Notes: generated by a model not told the origin, from the letters alone. 64,000 nucleotides of DNA from an uncultured Phycisphaerales bacterium (GCA_937927975.1 CALEZT010000082.1:1-64000); one strand, 5' to 3'; shown: positions 41,969 through 50,610, counted from the stretch's first letter. Translations and numbers: made by a program.

Positions 41969-42640
41969 ATGGGACACAGGACGTACGTGGTTCTTGGGGT
42001 GGTCGCGATGACGCTTTCGCTAACCGGTGTAGCGGGTGCGGCGTTCGAGGATTGGGCGATCGGGGCCAAGGCCGGGACGCTGGGCATCGGAGGCGAGCTG
42101 ACGACGAACCTCGCGCCGGACGTGCACCTTCGCGCCGGGGTCCAGGGGCTGGGCTTCGACTTCGAAGCGGAATTCGACGACATCGACTACGACGTGGACG
42201 TCGACCTGCTCAACCCCATGCTCGTCCTGGACTGGTATCCCTTCTCGGGCAGCTTCCGCGTCAGCGCGGGCGTCGTATTCAACAACAGCGACATCAGCCT
42301 GGAGGCGACGTCGAGCCAACCCATTGAGATCGGCGGCTCAACCTACGACCCGGCGGACCTGGGCAGCATCCGCGGCGAGTCGGATTTCGACGCCATCGCG
42401 CCCTACATCGGCATCGGGTTCGGCAACCCGTTCTCCTCGGACGGCCGGTGGGGGTTCAGAACCGACGCGGGAATCGCGTTCATCGGCTCGCCGAACGTCA
42501 CATTGCGTGCGACTGGCCCTTTTGCGAACGACCCTGCCTTGCTGGCGGATCTGGCTCTCGAAGAGGAAGAGATCGAAGACGACCTGGACGTTGTGCGGCT
42601 CTACCCGGTCCTGTCCTTCACGTTGTACTACCGCTTCTGA
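41969..42640 (+). CDS. Outer-membrane beta-barrel-like protein
   Basis: A 223-residue protein with a signal peptide (TYVVLGVVAMTLSLTGVAGA). The mature part alternates hydrophobic and polar residues over short strands separated by acidic turns (FDFEAEFDDIDYDVDVDLL, SDFDAIAPYIGIGFGN), and ends with SFTLYYRF, a terminal aromatic typical of outer-membrane barrels. It may be a small OmpW/OmpA-like barrel. ATG 41969 is the only start that gives a signal peptide. It has its own promoter; no partner gene is adjacent. Confidence 0.78.
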   Translation: MGHRTYVVLGVVAMTLSLTGVAGAAFEDWAIGAKAGTLGIGGELTTNLAPDVHLRAGVQGLGFDFEAEFDDIDYDVDVDLLNPMLVLDWYPFSGSFRVSAGVVFNNSDISLEATSSQPIEIGGSTYDPADLGSIRGESDFDAIAPYIGIGFGNPFSSDGRWGFRTDAGIAFIGSPNVTLRATGPFANDPALLADLALEEEEIEDDLDVVRLYPVLSFTLYYRF

Positions 42641-43518
42641 CTGGGCTTCCGCGATAGTCCGGTTTTGCCTTTTGCAGAAGAGCCTTGTACGCCGCTTCTC
42701 CTGTCCTTCGGCACTGTGCTTTGGATGGTCTGGCGAGATAAGAAATAAGGCTCATCCGATTCTCGCGCACTCTTGTGGTTTCGGCACGCCCCAAGCGGCT
42801 TGCGGAGGAGATTTTCCGCTTTGAGCCAATAGCATGGAGGGGCGATCCGTGACCGGTGATCCGAGACACCAGCCATGGACCACCAGCTAGGCGTACGCAG
42901 CACGCCGTCCATGCTGCCGGCGAAAAGCGCAAAATCTCCCAGGCCCGCCCGCTTCGGGCGGGATCGAAGTACGCGAAAACCGGATGAGCCATAATTCCCA
43001 TGGGACAACCTCGCGAAACGGCCCGCTTGGACGTGCCGGAGGCATGCAAAAATTGCGTTCTCCTGGCAAAAATACCTACTTGTACGGATAGCAGGCCCCT
43101 CGCAGGGCGGATATTCTGACTCTGTTCGGAGTGGCTGGAGTCAAATGAGGTTAGTTTGCAGGATCAATATAGGAGAAAGGCTTATGCGTGCCAGAATCAT
43201 AACAGCGCGAGCTCGCGAAGCCGTTCCTTCGCCATGAATGGCTCTGCAACTATGGCGCAGGGATACAGGGGTCCATCTCTTGTTTTCTTATTCTACTTAA
43301 ATTTCCTGTTTTTTCATCTACATCCGGCAAGCGACAGACGCCTTGATTGAGTGGCAGTCCGACGGCATATGGTGTCTGTGGCCGCAGTGACTTCGGTGTA
43401 GTCCTAGGCGTCGCCAACAAGGTTTCCGCGTGCAACGAATCAACGCATTCTCGTATGTCTCGAAGGGCGGAGAGATAGTGGAACAGTGCGGTAGACACCT
43501 TTTCAGCAACGTGGCGCC
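42641..43518. other. 878-base noncoding region with a MITE-like element
   Basis: Apart from the element at 42749-42990 nothing is recognised. The last 500 bases lead to the response regulator gene and may hold its promoter, but no convincing -35/-10 pair was seen. Confidence 0.6.
42749..42990. repeat. MITE-like element, 242 bp, same ends as 23680-24079
   Basis: Left end GGCTCATCCGATTCTCGCG and right end CGCGAAAACCGGATGAGCC match in 20 of 23 positions. The interior keeps the phrases GAGATTTTCCGCTTTG and AAAGCGCAAAATCTCCCAGG but otherwise differs from the 400-bp copy. Confidence 0.78.
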
Positions 43519-44184
43519 ATGAAAAGCGAATCGCGAAGGCGTATCTATTGCTACGGAAAGGAACCTCAGGTCCGCCACATGGTGGAAACGGCGCTGGGAC
43601 GCGCGGACAAGCTGCTCGGCTACTTCTCCCAGTGCCGGGATTGCCTGGAGAAACTGTCCGCCAAACCCTGTGACATTCTCATCGTGGATCTGGAGGGGGC
43701 CGAGGGAGAAGGGTTGGAGTTGCTGTCGCAGGTCCGTCGAATGGCGCCGTGGGTATCCACTGTGGCGATCGTCGAGCGGGCCGCGGTGCCAATGGCCGTA
43801 AAGGCTGTCAAGGCCGGGGCTTGTGAGTGCCTTGAGAAACCCGTCGTGGCCGACCGCTTGTGCGAAGCGATCGAAACCCAACTGGTGCGGATTGCCTCAT
43901 CGTCCCGTACTCAGCGGGCCCTGACCCAGATGGAGATTCAGATCATGAAGTTGATCCTGGCCGGCAAGACCAGCCAGGACATCGCAGTCCACCTGCACCG
44001 CTCCAAGCGAACCGTCGACGTCCACCGCAAGCACATCATGCGAAAGCTCCAGGCGTGCAGCCTGGTGGACCTCATCAGACGGGCCCTGAGCATGGGCCTG
44101 ATCGACGACGGAGAGCCCAACGGACATTCCGAATTCAACGGCACCACCCACTCCGCCGACGATTCGACCCCGTTGTGTTCCTGA
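43519..44184 (+). CDS. NarL/FixJ-type response regulator
   Basis: A 221-residue regulator. Residues about 5-125 are a receiver domain with the phospho-acceptor Asp in DILIVDLEG and the conserved Lys in CLEKPV. Residues about 135-200 are a LuxR-type helix-turn-helix (LTQMEIQIMKLILAGKTSQDIAVHLHRSKRTVDVHRKHIMRKL). It should bind DNA when phosphorylated. No histidine kinase is adjacent, so it is an orphan. The ribosome site is weak. The last 25 residues are polar and probably disordered. Confidence 0.9.
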   Translation: MKSESRRRIYCYGKEPQVRHMVETALGRADKLLGYFSQCRDCLEKLSAKPCDILIVDLEGAEGEGLELLSQVRRMAPWVSTVAIVERAAVPMAVKAVKAGACECLEKPVVADRLCEAIETQLVRIASSSRTQRALTQMEIQIMKLILAGKTSQDIAVHLHRSKRTVDVHRKHIMRKLQACSLVDLIRRALSMGLIDDGEPNGHSEFNGTTHSADDSTPLCS

Positions 44185-44349
44185 AACAGACGCAGCCTGC
44201 ACATTTGTTCATCGTCTGCCCCCACCGCCAGCGAATCAAGATGAAGACGAGTTCATACTCTGCCTGATCGGTGATACAGCAGGGATCTCGCGTTTGCGAG
44301 AATGTTAAAGACTCTTTATGAAGTTGTCACAGAGCGCGCTCGCAGGCAC

Positions 44350-44997
44350 CTATGACCGTCGGCCAGTCGTCTCGTCGCGTGCCTGCGTGAGGAACTGCCC
44401 TGCGATCTGCGTCAAAGCCGCAGCCCTTCCGGCGGCGCGACTGCGTTCTTGGGCAGACGGGTCCGCAGCGAGGAGGGCCTCTTCGATCTGTTGCTGCTGT
44501 CCGTCGTCCACGAAGAACACCATCGCTTTGGCGAACGCGGAGGCCTTCTGTGCCGTCGCGCGGCCGAGCGGCTGGGAACTTGTGAGCCGTTCGATCTGGC
44601 CGAGCGTGGCAGGCAGCAGCCGGGCCAGCTTGCGGATGGGAATCCGACGGACCAGGCGTCGCAGCAGCGCGAGCTTCTTGTCGAGGCAGTCCCGACCACC
44701 GAGACGGTTCAGAGTGCCCAGCAGGATGTCCGCCTGCTCGTCATCGACGTCCCAGACGACCGCCTCCGCGGCGGGGAGCCCGAGCTTGCGAATCGCTTCG
44801 CAGCGGTGCCGACCGTTGAGTATCTGGTAGAAACCGTCCCGGCGGGGGCAGGGGCGGACCACGAGCGGCTCGTACCGCCCGGTCCGCTCGATGTTGTGCA
44901 GCAGCTTGTCGGCGTTCGCCCGGCTCATGCGGTTGGGGCTGTCCGGATGGGGCACGAGCCGGTCCAGAGGGATGTGCTCGATCGTTGTCCTTCTCAT
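44350..44997 (-). CDS. ParB/sulfiredoxin-fold domain protein
   Basis: A 215-residue protein. Residues 1-95 are a ParB N-terminal-like domain: IPLDRLVPHPDSPNRM, GRYEPLVVRPC, YQILNGRHRCEAIRKLGL. This fold binds and hydrolyses nucleotides in ParB, and in phages it is also linked to nucleases and DNA modification. The rest is helical (DKKLALLRRLVRRIPIRKLARLLP). Its ATG overlaps the stop of the GNAT gene. It is the last of four co-directional genes (46845 down to 44350). The NGRHR loop is intact, so activity is plausible. Confidence 0.83.
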   Translation of the reverse strand: MRRTTIEHIPLDRLVPHPDSPNRMSRANADKLLHNIERTGRYEPLVVRPCPRRDGFYQILNGRHRCEAIRKLGLPAAEAVVWDVDDEQADILLGTLNRLGGRDCLDKKLALLRRLVRRIPIRKLARLLPATLGQIERLTSSQPLGRATAQKASAFAKAMVFFVDDGQQQQIEEALLAADPSAQERSRAAGRAAALTQIAGQFLTQARDETTGRRS

Positions 44998-45734
44998 GGT
45001 TTGGCCTCCGTCATCGATGGGTTGAACCAGATATAGTACGAGGGGCGGTGGGTCAGCTTGCCCAGCAGATAGCGAGTCCGCTCGATGCCGCGGGGCATGG
45101 TTCGGCGTGTGCCGTGGCTCCTGAGAAAATCCGCGATGTGGTGCTCGATGAACGCCTTGCGCGAGCCGGTCAGGCGATCGAGACGCTCTTGCACGGTCGC
45201 CGGCGAGACGAGATCCCGTTCCTCCACACCCGTTGCGCTGAACGCCTCGATCAGCTTGACGTGCTCGACCGCGACCCGCGGCTCGCAGACCTTCATGCCG
45301 GCCCGTTCGAGGAATGGATTCGCCAGGGGCATGATGCCCAGCGCCTCGACGATCGGCACGTTCATCGCGGGCATCGTCTCGCGCACCAGTCGCGTCGCCA
45401 GGCCGATGCCGCGCAGTCGCGGCTCGACGATCACCCTCGCGATGCAGCGGACGCTTCGGTTGAGCATCGCCAGTTCCGTCTGGCGGTCCAGGCCCGCGAA
45501 GAGGCCGCCGGTGGCGAGGGTTCGCAGTTCCACGCGCGGGTTGGGCATCGTGTAGACGATCACGCCCGCGGTCTTTCGCCCGAACGAGCCCAGCGGTTCG
45601 ACGGGACGCAGCGCATACACCGCCTTGACCGCGACCGGGCGCTCCTGGCGGTAGTGATGCACGGCCAGTTGCGTGTAGTCGCTCATGTCCCCAGAGACAA
45701 GTTTCAGCGATCGCATGATGGAACATGTGTGCAT
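44994..45734 (-). CDS. GNAT-fold protein, possibly Mom-like
   Basis: A 246-residue protein. The core RCIARVIVEPRLRGIGLATRLVRETMP contains the acetyl-CoA-binding R-x-x-G-x-G/A loop of GNAT enzymes. The N-terminal LAVHHYRQERP and GVIVYTMPNP segments recall phage DNA-modifying GNAT-like proteins such as Mom, though I cannot align them here. The C-terminal 80 residues are helical and basic (FIEHHIADFLRSHGTRRTMPRGIERTRYLLGKL), with an SYYIWFN end. ATG 45734 follows AAGGAGAA and overlaps the ATPase gene by 31 bases. Substrate unknown: DNA base, protein or small molecule. Confidence 0.72.
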   Translation of the reverse strand: MHTCSIMRSLKLVSGDMSDYTQLAVHHYRQERPVAVKAVYALRPVEPLGSFGRKTAGVIVYTMPNPRVELRTLATGGLFAGLDRQTELAMLNRSVRCIARVIVEPRLRGIGLATRLVRETMPAMNVPIVEALGIMPLANPFLERAGMKVCEPRVAVEHVKLIEAFSATGVEERDLVSPATVQERLDRLTGSRKAFIEHHIADFLRSHGTRRTMPRGIERTRYLLGKLTHRPSYYIWFNPSMTEAKP

Positions 45735-46375
45735 GGGTTCTCCTTGTAGATGACCTGGGCGGGTCCCGTGAAGTCCTTGCGGATCAGCACGTCGGGCGCC
45801 AGGTCGATCAGGAAGTCGTCCCGACCGGAGGCCAGGATCAGCGTGAGCCTGGCCCGCCTGGCGAAGCGATGCACGTTGAACGCGACCGTCGCGGCGGTGA
45901 TGCGGTCCAGCTCGCTGCAGAACTCGTCGGCAAAGAGGAAGGGCCGCCCTGAGGCCAGAGCCTTCGCCAGGCGAAAGCGGTGCTTCTGTCCCTCGCTCAG
46001 ATGCGACGGACGGTTCAGGATGGAGAACACGTCCGCCAGACCGACCGCGCTGAGCGTCTGGAGGCTGGCGACGAGGTCGTCACAGAAGCAATCGATCACC
46101 GTGCGGTCGTCGGGCAACTCGATCTCGTCCAGATCGACCGCGTCCCGGGCAGGCACGCAGCTCTGAAGCTCGCGGAGCAAGACGCTCTTGCCCGCGCCGG
46201 AAGGACCGGTGATGTAGACGATGTCCCCCGGTGCGATTCGGACTCTGCACGCGTGCTCGGGGGCTCCCGCGGTGAGTCGATCGACGGTGAGCCCGAACAT
46301 GCGACAGATCCGCACCGCCCGTTCGCTCAAGGGGCCCTGCCAGGTGAATCGTTTCGAAACCGTGTACGTTGTCAT
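45704..46375 (-). CDS. Soluble ABC-type ATPase of a phage cassette
   Basis: A 223-residue single ABC ATPase domain with Walker A GPSGAGKS, signature LSEGQKHR and Walker B PFLFADEF, the last followed by CSELDR in place of the usual D-loop. No membrane partner is encoded nearby and there is no signal peptide, so it is not an ordinary transporter; it more likely works on DNA or with the GNAT and ParB proteins. It is the second gene of the four-gene unit, 50 bases after the HTH gene. Confidence 0.82.
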   Translation of the reverse strand: MTTYTVSKRFTWQGPLSERAVRICRMFGLTVDRLTAGAPEHACRVRIAPGDIVYITGPSGAGKSVLLRELQSCVPARDAVDLDEIELPDDRTVIDCFCDDLVASLQTLSAVGLADVFSILNRPSHLSEGQKHRFRLAKALASGRPFLFADEFCSELDRITAATVAFNVHRFARRARLTLILASGRDDFLIDLAPDVLIRKDFTGPAQVIYKENPCTHVPSCDR

Positions 46376-46425
46376 GCGAAATTCCTCCTGCTCGTATCAG
46401 TTCTGCGACCGATCGGAGACGCAGG

Positions 46426-46845
46426 TCAGGACTGCGCCGGTTGCGAGAGGTCTCTCGCTTTGTCGACGATCGCGCGGACGCGGTAATAGCGCAGGCCGGA
46501 GTCCCGCGCGATCCTCGCGAGAGACAGGCCTCGGATCAGGTGGTCCCGAAGAACATCCATCTCCTGATCGCTGAACCTGTCCCGGCTCGCCAGGCACGCC
46601 AGGTACGTGCGGTCGGAGAGCCTGCGGAGGATCTTTCCAATCCGCCGGGAAATGGAGGATCGGTTCATCCCGGTCAATCGGCCGAGCTGCTGGAAGCTGC
46701 ACCCGGCCTGGATGTACAGGGTCAACAGGGTTCGGTCTACGCCGATGAGCCAATCCGCTTGTCGCCGGAGGAGGTCCACGCCGTCCCGTTGCACGGGGGC
46801 GCAATGCAGATCCCGTTCCGCCGGCTGCTTGCTGAGGCGTCGCAT
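46426..46845 (-). CDS. Small sigma-like/HTH protein
   Basis: A 139-residue protein with two helix-turn-helix segments: CSFQQLGRLTGMNRSSISRRIGKIL in the middle and GLSLARIARDSGLRYYRVRAIVDKA near the end. This resembles sigma region 4 or a phage late regulator. ATG 46845 (MRRLSKQPAERDL) follows GGAGATGGGAG; the frame open to 46890 lacks a better site. It leads the HTH-ABC-GNAT-ParB unit and may control it. Confidence 0.72.
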   Translation of the reverse strand: MRRLSKQPAERDLHCAPVQRDGVDLLRRQADWLIGVDRTLLTLYIQAGCSFQQLGRLTGMNRSSISRRIGKILRRLSDRTYLACLASRDRFSDQEMDVLRDHLIRGLSLARIARDSGLRYYRVRAIVDKARDLSQPAQS

Positions 46846-46961
46846 ACTCCCATCTCCTAACAATACAGTGGTTGCGCCAGTCTTCAACAAGGATGCCGAA
46901 TCTCGTGAGGGTCTCGCTCAGACCCCCTGGCTCTGTTCTGTGCAGAACCAACTGGAGTACA

Positions 46962-46989
46962 AGTTTAACAGACAACCGGACTCTGTCAA
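46962..46989 (-). promoter_or_regulatory. Probable promoter of the HTH-ABC-GNAT-ParB unit
   Basis: Minus-strand TTGACA (46989-46984), 16-base spacer, TAAACT (46967-46962), 117 bases before the HTH start. The surrounding 46846-47206 gap is AT-rich compared with its neighbours and has no gene. Confidence 0.6.
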
Positions 46990-47139
46990 CATAAATTGTT
47001 GTATACTGACTGAACTTTTATGGTTCATTTATCATAACCCCCTATCCCTCAGGGGTTTGGGGCAAGAAAAAAACGTCCCGAAATTCAAAGAAAAGGGCAG
47101 GATCGCTTTCCCAGACGCCTGTGCGGAAGCCCGTCGCGA

Positions 47140-47169
47140 TTGACGGATCAGGGGGTCGTACTTTATCCT
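47140..47169 (+). promoter_or_regulatory. Probable promoter of the 47207 lipoprotein gene
   Basis: TTGACG (47140-47145), 18-base spacer, TATCCT (47164-47169), 38 bases before the start codon. Confidence 0.5.
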
Positions 47170-47206
47170 TGAGGCGTGACGTGGTTTCGTAAGGTGGAGT
47201 CGCAGC

Positions 47207-47629
47207 ATGAATGAACGAATCGGCGGGCGAATCGGTTGGGTCGTCCTGGGATGCCTGCTGGCGGGTGGATGTCAGGGACCGAGTTCCCAGTCGGCCCAGG
47301 CGATCAGGACGGTGATGCGGCCGGAGATGGCCAGGCCGACGGTGGCCGGACCCCACCGGGAACTGGTCGTTCCGCGACGGCAGGAGAAGATCCTCGCGGG
47401 CGCTCTGCGGGTCTTCAAGGACACAGGAGTCGAGCCGACCGCGGCCTGGGAACCTCAGGAGGGGTTCTGGCTGCTGGGCAAATCCCTGGCAGGACGACAG
47501 GTGCTGATCGATATCGTGCCGATTGTGCCCGGGCGGTTCGTGGTTCGGATCACCGTCGAAGGAGCCGACCGGGTCACCAAAGACCTCCTGGAGGACATCG
47601 CCCGCAAGCTCACGGCCCGGATCGGCTGA
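47207..47629 (+). CDS. Small lipoprotein of unknown function
   Basis: A 140-residue protein with a lipoprotein signal: a hydrophobic stretch GWVVLGCLLAGGC ending in the lipobox LAGGC, so the mature protein would begin at the Cys near residue 22. The mature part has a beta-alpha pattern (VLIDIVPIVPGRFVVRITVEG, DLLEDIARKLTARIG) without a recognised family. ATG 47207 follows GGAG. It stands alone between divergent or convergent genes. Confidence 0.75.
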   Translation: MNERIGGRIGWVVLGCLLAGGCQGPSSQSAQAIRTVMRPEMARPTVAGPHRELVVPRRQEKILAGALRVFKDTGVEPTAAWEPQEGFWLLGKSLAGRQVLIDIVPIVPGRFVVRITVEGADRVTKDLLEDIARKLTARIG

Positions 47630-47716
47630 CGATCCCCAGGGCGCATGGAAAAGGGGCGGTCGAATCGAGATCGACCCCCCCTTGGGAAGCCCCTGCTATA
47701 TGCAGTCGATCGCTTG

Positions 47717-48223
47717 TCAGATCGACTTTCGTCTGCGAAGCCAGCCGACCAGGCCGGCCCCGAGCGTTCCAAGCAGAATCGCGCCGGGGGCAGGCACCGC
47801 CGCGACGTCCACCCGCAGTCCTCCTCTGCCCATCTGGAACGGGTTGACGGAAGCGAACAATGTGATGGCGTGTTCGCCGGGCTCCAGGCGAAACTCGCCC
47901 GAGCTCCAGAGGGGGCTCGCAAATGCCTGGTCGAAGTTGTCCGTCCACGTGTCGGTGCCGGCCGGTGCCGAAGTCGTCCCGATCAAGACGCCGAGATCGT
48001 AGACTTCGAATCGGTCGAAGTCCGTGCCGATGTCTGTCACCTTCAGAGTGGTCCAGGAGTCTGAAAGGAACGTGAAGGCTCCCTCATCGTTCCAGGCGTC
48101 CTGATCGAAACCCCACCAGAATTCCTGCCAACCGCCATCCACTGTCAAGGGGACCGCCTGCGCCGCGCCTGCAAGAACCGTCAACAACACAACCGCCAGG
48201 CCGATTCTACCGATGGTCTTCAT
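47717..48223 (-). CDS. PEP-CTERM-like sorted exported protein
   Basis: A 168-residue exported protein. Signal peptide about 1-22 (IGLAVVLLTVLAGAAQA). The middle is beta-rich (FTFLSDSWTTLKVTDIGTDFDRFEVYDLGVLIG), like other small PEP-CTERM proteins. The tail is VPAPGAILLGTLGAGLVGWL followed by RRRKSI, a clear sorting signal. ATG 48223 follows AAGGAGAG; a GTG six bases earlier is less likely. It has a very good promoter at 48273-48301. Confidence 0.88.
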   Translation of the reverse strand: MKTIGRIGLAVVLLTVLAGAAQAVPLTVDGGWQEFWWGFDQDAWNDEGAFTFLSDSWTTLKVTDIGTDFDRFEVYDLGVLIGTTSAPAGTDTWTDNFDQAFASPLWSSGEFRLEPGEHAITLFASVNPFQMGRGGLRVDVAAVPAPGAILLGTLGAGLVGWLRRRKSI

Positions 48224-48272
48224 AATCACTCTCCTTGCGAAAGAAAGATCCTTGACTCAACAGTCGCGCGTC

Positions 48273-48301
48273 ATTGTATGGGGCGAGGCTGCCCCTGTCA
48301 A
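48273..48301 (-). promoter_or_regulatory. Promoter of the 47717 PEP-CTERM gene
   Basis: Minus-strand TTGACA (48301-48296), 17-base spacer, TACAAT (48278-48273), 49 bases before the start codon. Confidence 0.75.
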
Positions 48302-48446
48302 ATCGATCTGGCCCCCGATGCACCCTGCAGGCAGCTTGGCCTAAGGTTTTTCCTTGATTTTTCGGAAGGCTTGGTGCGTCTTGTAGACAAGAGAGATGAC
48401 CATTCGATCGGACCGCAACCGCACGATGAGCGACGAAGGAGTGAAG

Positions 48447-48977
48447 ATGGATAAGATCGATCCAAGGCACGAACAGACGAGAAGCGTTCTTCGCACGGTG
48501 GGGATTGTCCTGCTTCTTGTGGGCGGGACTTTCCTGGTCGTCGGCATCGCCAGTTTCTTCGCGGCGTTCGGGGGGATGGAGCCGCCGCGATACTTCTGGT
48601 GTGCGTTCGTCGGCATGCCGATCCTCTTTGCGGGAGGGGTCCTGACGTCCTATGGCTTCATGGGCACGGTCATGCGGTATTCCGCCCAGGAAATGGCCCC
48701 GGTCGGCAAGGACACTTTCAACTACATGGCGCAAGGCACGAAAGACTCGGTCAAGACCCTGGCTTCCGCGGTCGGCGAAGGCCTGCGATCCGGCGCGCCG
48801 GCGCCCGCAGAACGGGTTCGCTGTCACAAGTGCAACCAACCCAACGACGCGAGCGCGAAGTTCTGCAGCGGGTGCGGAACCTCGCTGGGCAAGACGAAGG
48901 GCTGTCCCGCCTGCAACGAGCTGAACGATCCCGACGCCAAATTCTGCGACCACTGCGGCCGGCCGTTGGGCTCGTGA
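48447..48977 (+). CDS. Membrane protein with two C-terminal zinc ribbons
   Basis: A 176-residue protein with two membrane helices (TVGIVLLLVGGTFLVVGIASFFAAF and YFWCAFVGMPILFAGGVLTSYGF), then an amphipathic stretch, then two zinc ribbons: CHKCNQPNDASAKFCSGCG and CPACNELNDPDAKFCDHCG, each with four Cys. The ribbons probably face the cytoplasm and mediate protein contacts. ATG 48447 follows AAGGAG; ATG 48426 is possible. Function unknown. It begins a group of small ribbon or membrane proteins extending to 50610. Confidence 0.78.
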   Translation: MDKIDPRHEQTRSVLRTVGIVLLLVGGTFLVVGIASFFAAFGGMEPPRYFWCAFVGMPILFAGGVLTSYGFMGTVMRYSAQEMAPVGKDTFNYMAQGTKDSVKTLASAVGEGLRSGAPAPAERVRCHKCNQPNDASAKFCSGCGTSLGKTKGCPACNELNDPDAKFCDHCGRPLGS

Positions 48978-49123
48978 AAGGGGCTGTCTCAATCGTGACG
49001 ATACAGCGTGACGCGGAGGAAACAGTGCACTCGACGGGCGGAATCGAGTATGATGATGTCAAAGCGGGGCGTGCGCCGCATGCCCTTGAAGACGCAGGCA
49101 TTTGACAGTGGAGGATTCTCGCA

Positions 49124-49735
49124 ATGACGTGGCGTATAGATACCAGGAGCGTGGTGTTGGGCGTCGTGCTCGGAGCAGGGCTGTGCGTGCTGGTCGGAGC
49201 GGCCAGGAATGAATTGCTCGGTCCGGTCGGGCGATATCAGGCCTGTTCTTCTCAGAACACCGCCTATCTCGTCGATACGATCACCGGGCAGGTCTGGCTC
49301 AGCAGCGAGCGGGAATTCCGACCGCCCAAGCTGCGGCCTGCGACCGCGGTCGAGACTCCGAGCGCCAAGAGCCCGATCCTTCCCGACCCGACGGCGCCGG
49401 CTCCGACCGCCCAGGACCCCGCGCCGGCAAGACCGCCTGCAGCGAGGACCCCTGTCTTCGAGATCCCCAGGACGACTCCTCGCCCGACGGGCTTCGTCGG
49501 CAAGTGGGTCCTGAAGCATCCGACCGAGGGCGAGTTCGGCATCCAGATCCTGGCGGGCGGACGAGCGGTCCTGACCCTGGGCGATCAGAAGTCCGAAGGC
49601 AAATGGGAGATGGCGGACAATCAGATCAAAGTCACCACCGATCAGGAATCCATGACCGCCCGGCTCGACGACCAGGGCAGGCTCCTGGTCAGCCAGGGCG
49701 ACAGCGAGCCGATCGCATTCGAATGGACTGAATGA
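49124..49735 (+). CDS. Single-pass membrane protein with proline-rich linker
   Basis: A 203-residue protein with an N-terminal membrane anchor (SVVLGVVLGAGLCVLVGAA), a short strand region (GRYQACSSQNTAYLVDTITGQVWL), a Pro/Ala-rich linker at about 75-122 and a C-terminal beta domain of about 75 residues (FVGKWVLKHPTEGEFGIQILAGG). The segment YLVDTITGQVWL resembles short repeats in beta-rich surface proteins. ATG 49124 follows GGAGG. Function unknown. Confidence 0.72.
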   Translation: MTWRIDTRSVVLGVVLGAGLCVLVGAARNELLGPVGRYQACSSQNTAYLVDTITGQVWLSSEREFRPPKLRPATAVETPSAKSPILPDPTAPAPTAQDPAPARPPAARTPVFEIPRTTPRPTGFVGKWVLKHPTEGEFGIQILAGGRAVLTLGDQKSEGKWEMADNQIKVTTDQESMTARLDDQGRLLVSQGDSEPIAFEWTE

Positions 49736-49769
49736 CGACCGACGAATCCCTGCGAGGGAGGTCGAAGCG

Positions 49770-50105
49770 ATGGCTGATGACAACGTCGAGACGAATGAGT
49801 CCGAAGACGAGGGACCCGCGACGCCGTTGTGCCTGCGGTGCCTCAAACCCGTGGACCCGGTTTCGCACTTCTGCGCCAATTGCGGATATGCGACGGGGCA
49901 ACTGACGCCGTATCTGCCCTTCGAGAGCATCCCGTGGGAAACCGGCATCTGGGGCCAGATGTGGCGCCAGCTCGGTTCACCCAGGGTGTCCGGCGCAGGC
50001 TGGTTCCTGCGGCTGGTCATGATCGTCCTGAACGCGCCGGTGTTGCTGATCGGCCTGCTCTTTCCCCGGCGCGATGCGGGCTCGGGCAAGCCGCAACAGT
50101 CGTGA
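49770..50105 (+). CDS. Small zinc-ribbon membrane protein
   Basis: A 111-residue protein: acidic start, one zinc ribbon (CLRCLKPVDPVSHFCANCG) at about 21-39, then a hydrophobic helix (FLRLVMIVLNAPVLLIGLLF) near the end. ATG 49770 follows GAGGGAGG. It lies 34 bases after the 49124 gene and one base before the 50107 gene, so the three probably form one operon. Function unknown. Confidence 0.72.
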   Translation: MADDNVETNESEDEGPATPLCLRCLKPVDPVSHFCANCGYATGQLTPYLPFESIPWETGIWGQMWRQLGSPRVSGAGWFLRLVMIVLNAPVLLIGLLFPRRDAGSGKPQQS

Positions 50106-50106
50106 C

Positions 50107-50610
50107 ATGCCCACAATGAAACCGCCGCGGAATATCCTGTTGGCCGCCGTCGCAGCGAGCGTTCTCCTTATCGTGCTGCTGCACGCGGTGTTCATGCGGC
50201 CGACCGCTCAGGCCAATCGCTTCTGTCGCGACGCAGGGTTCGGCGGTCTGCCCCCCTCCGCGCGGGATCTGCACATCGAACGCCGGGGTCCGCCTTTCAC
50301 GACGCAGAGTCTATACCTTCGATTCCAGACGACCCCCGCGGAGGCCAAGTCGTTCTTCCATCGCAGCGGCATCGATCCCAACGATCCCAATCAGGAGCCC
50401 GGACCGATGCAGACCATTCGCTTTGGACCCAAGGCCCCGCCCTGGATGCACTGGTCCGATCCGATTAACGGACGCATCTACAATCTCCGAAGGCGAAGCG
50501 CCAGCGTCTGGCTGGCGATCGACGACGATTCCCACACGATCTACATGGCGATGCACGAATCCCGTCCTCCCTGGTTTCGCAATCTTCTGGAACGGCTCGG
50601 ATTGGGTTGA
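50107..50610 (+). CDS. Membrane-anchored protein of unknown function
   Basis: A 167-residue protein with an N-terminal anchor (ILLAAVAASVLLIVLLHAVFM) followed by about 130 outer residues (SLYLRFQTTPAEAKSFFHRSGIDPNDPNQ, VWLAIDDDSHTIYMAMHE). ATG 50107 begins one base after the stop of the previous gene; ATG 50116 is an alternative. No family recognised. Confidence 0.68.
   Translation: MPTMKPPRNILLAAVAASVLLIVLLHAVFMRPTAQANRFCRDAGFGGLPPSARDLHIERRGPPFTTQSLYLRFQTTPAEAKSFFHRSGIDPNDPNQEPGPMQTIRFGPKAPPWMHWSDPINGRIYNLRRRSASVWLAIDDDSHTIYMAMHESRPPWFRNLLERLGLG

Noticed and set aside
44998..45726. Upstream extension of the ParB-like frame
   Set aside because: The frame stays open but the region encodes the GNAT protein in another frame with a good ribosome site; the ParB domain begins at ATG 44997.
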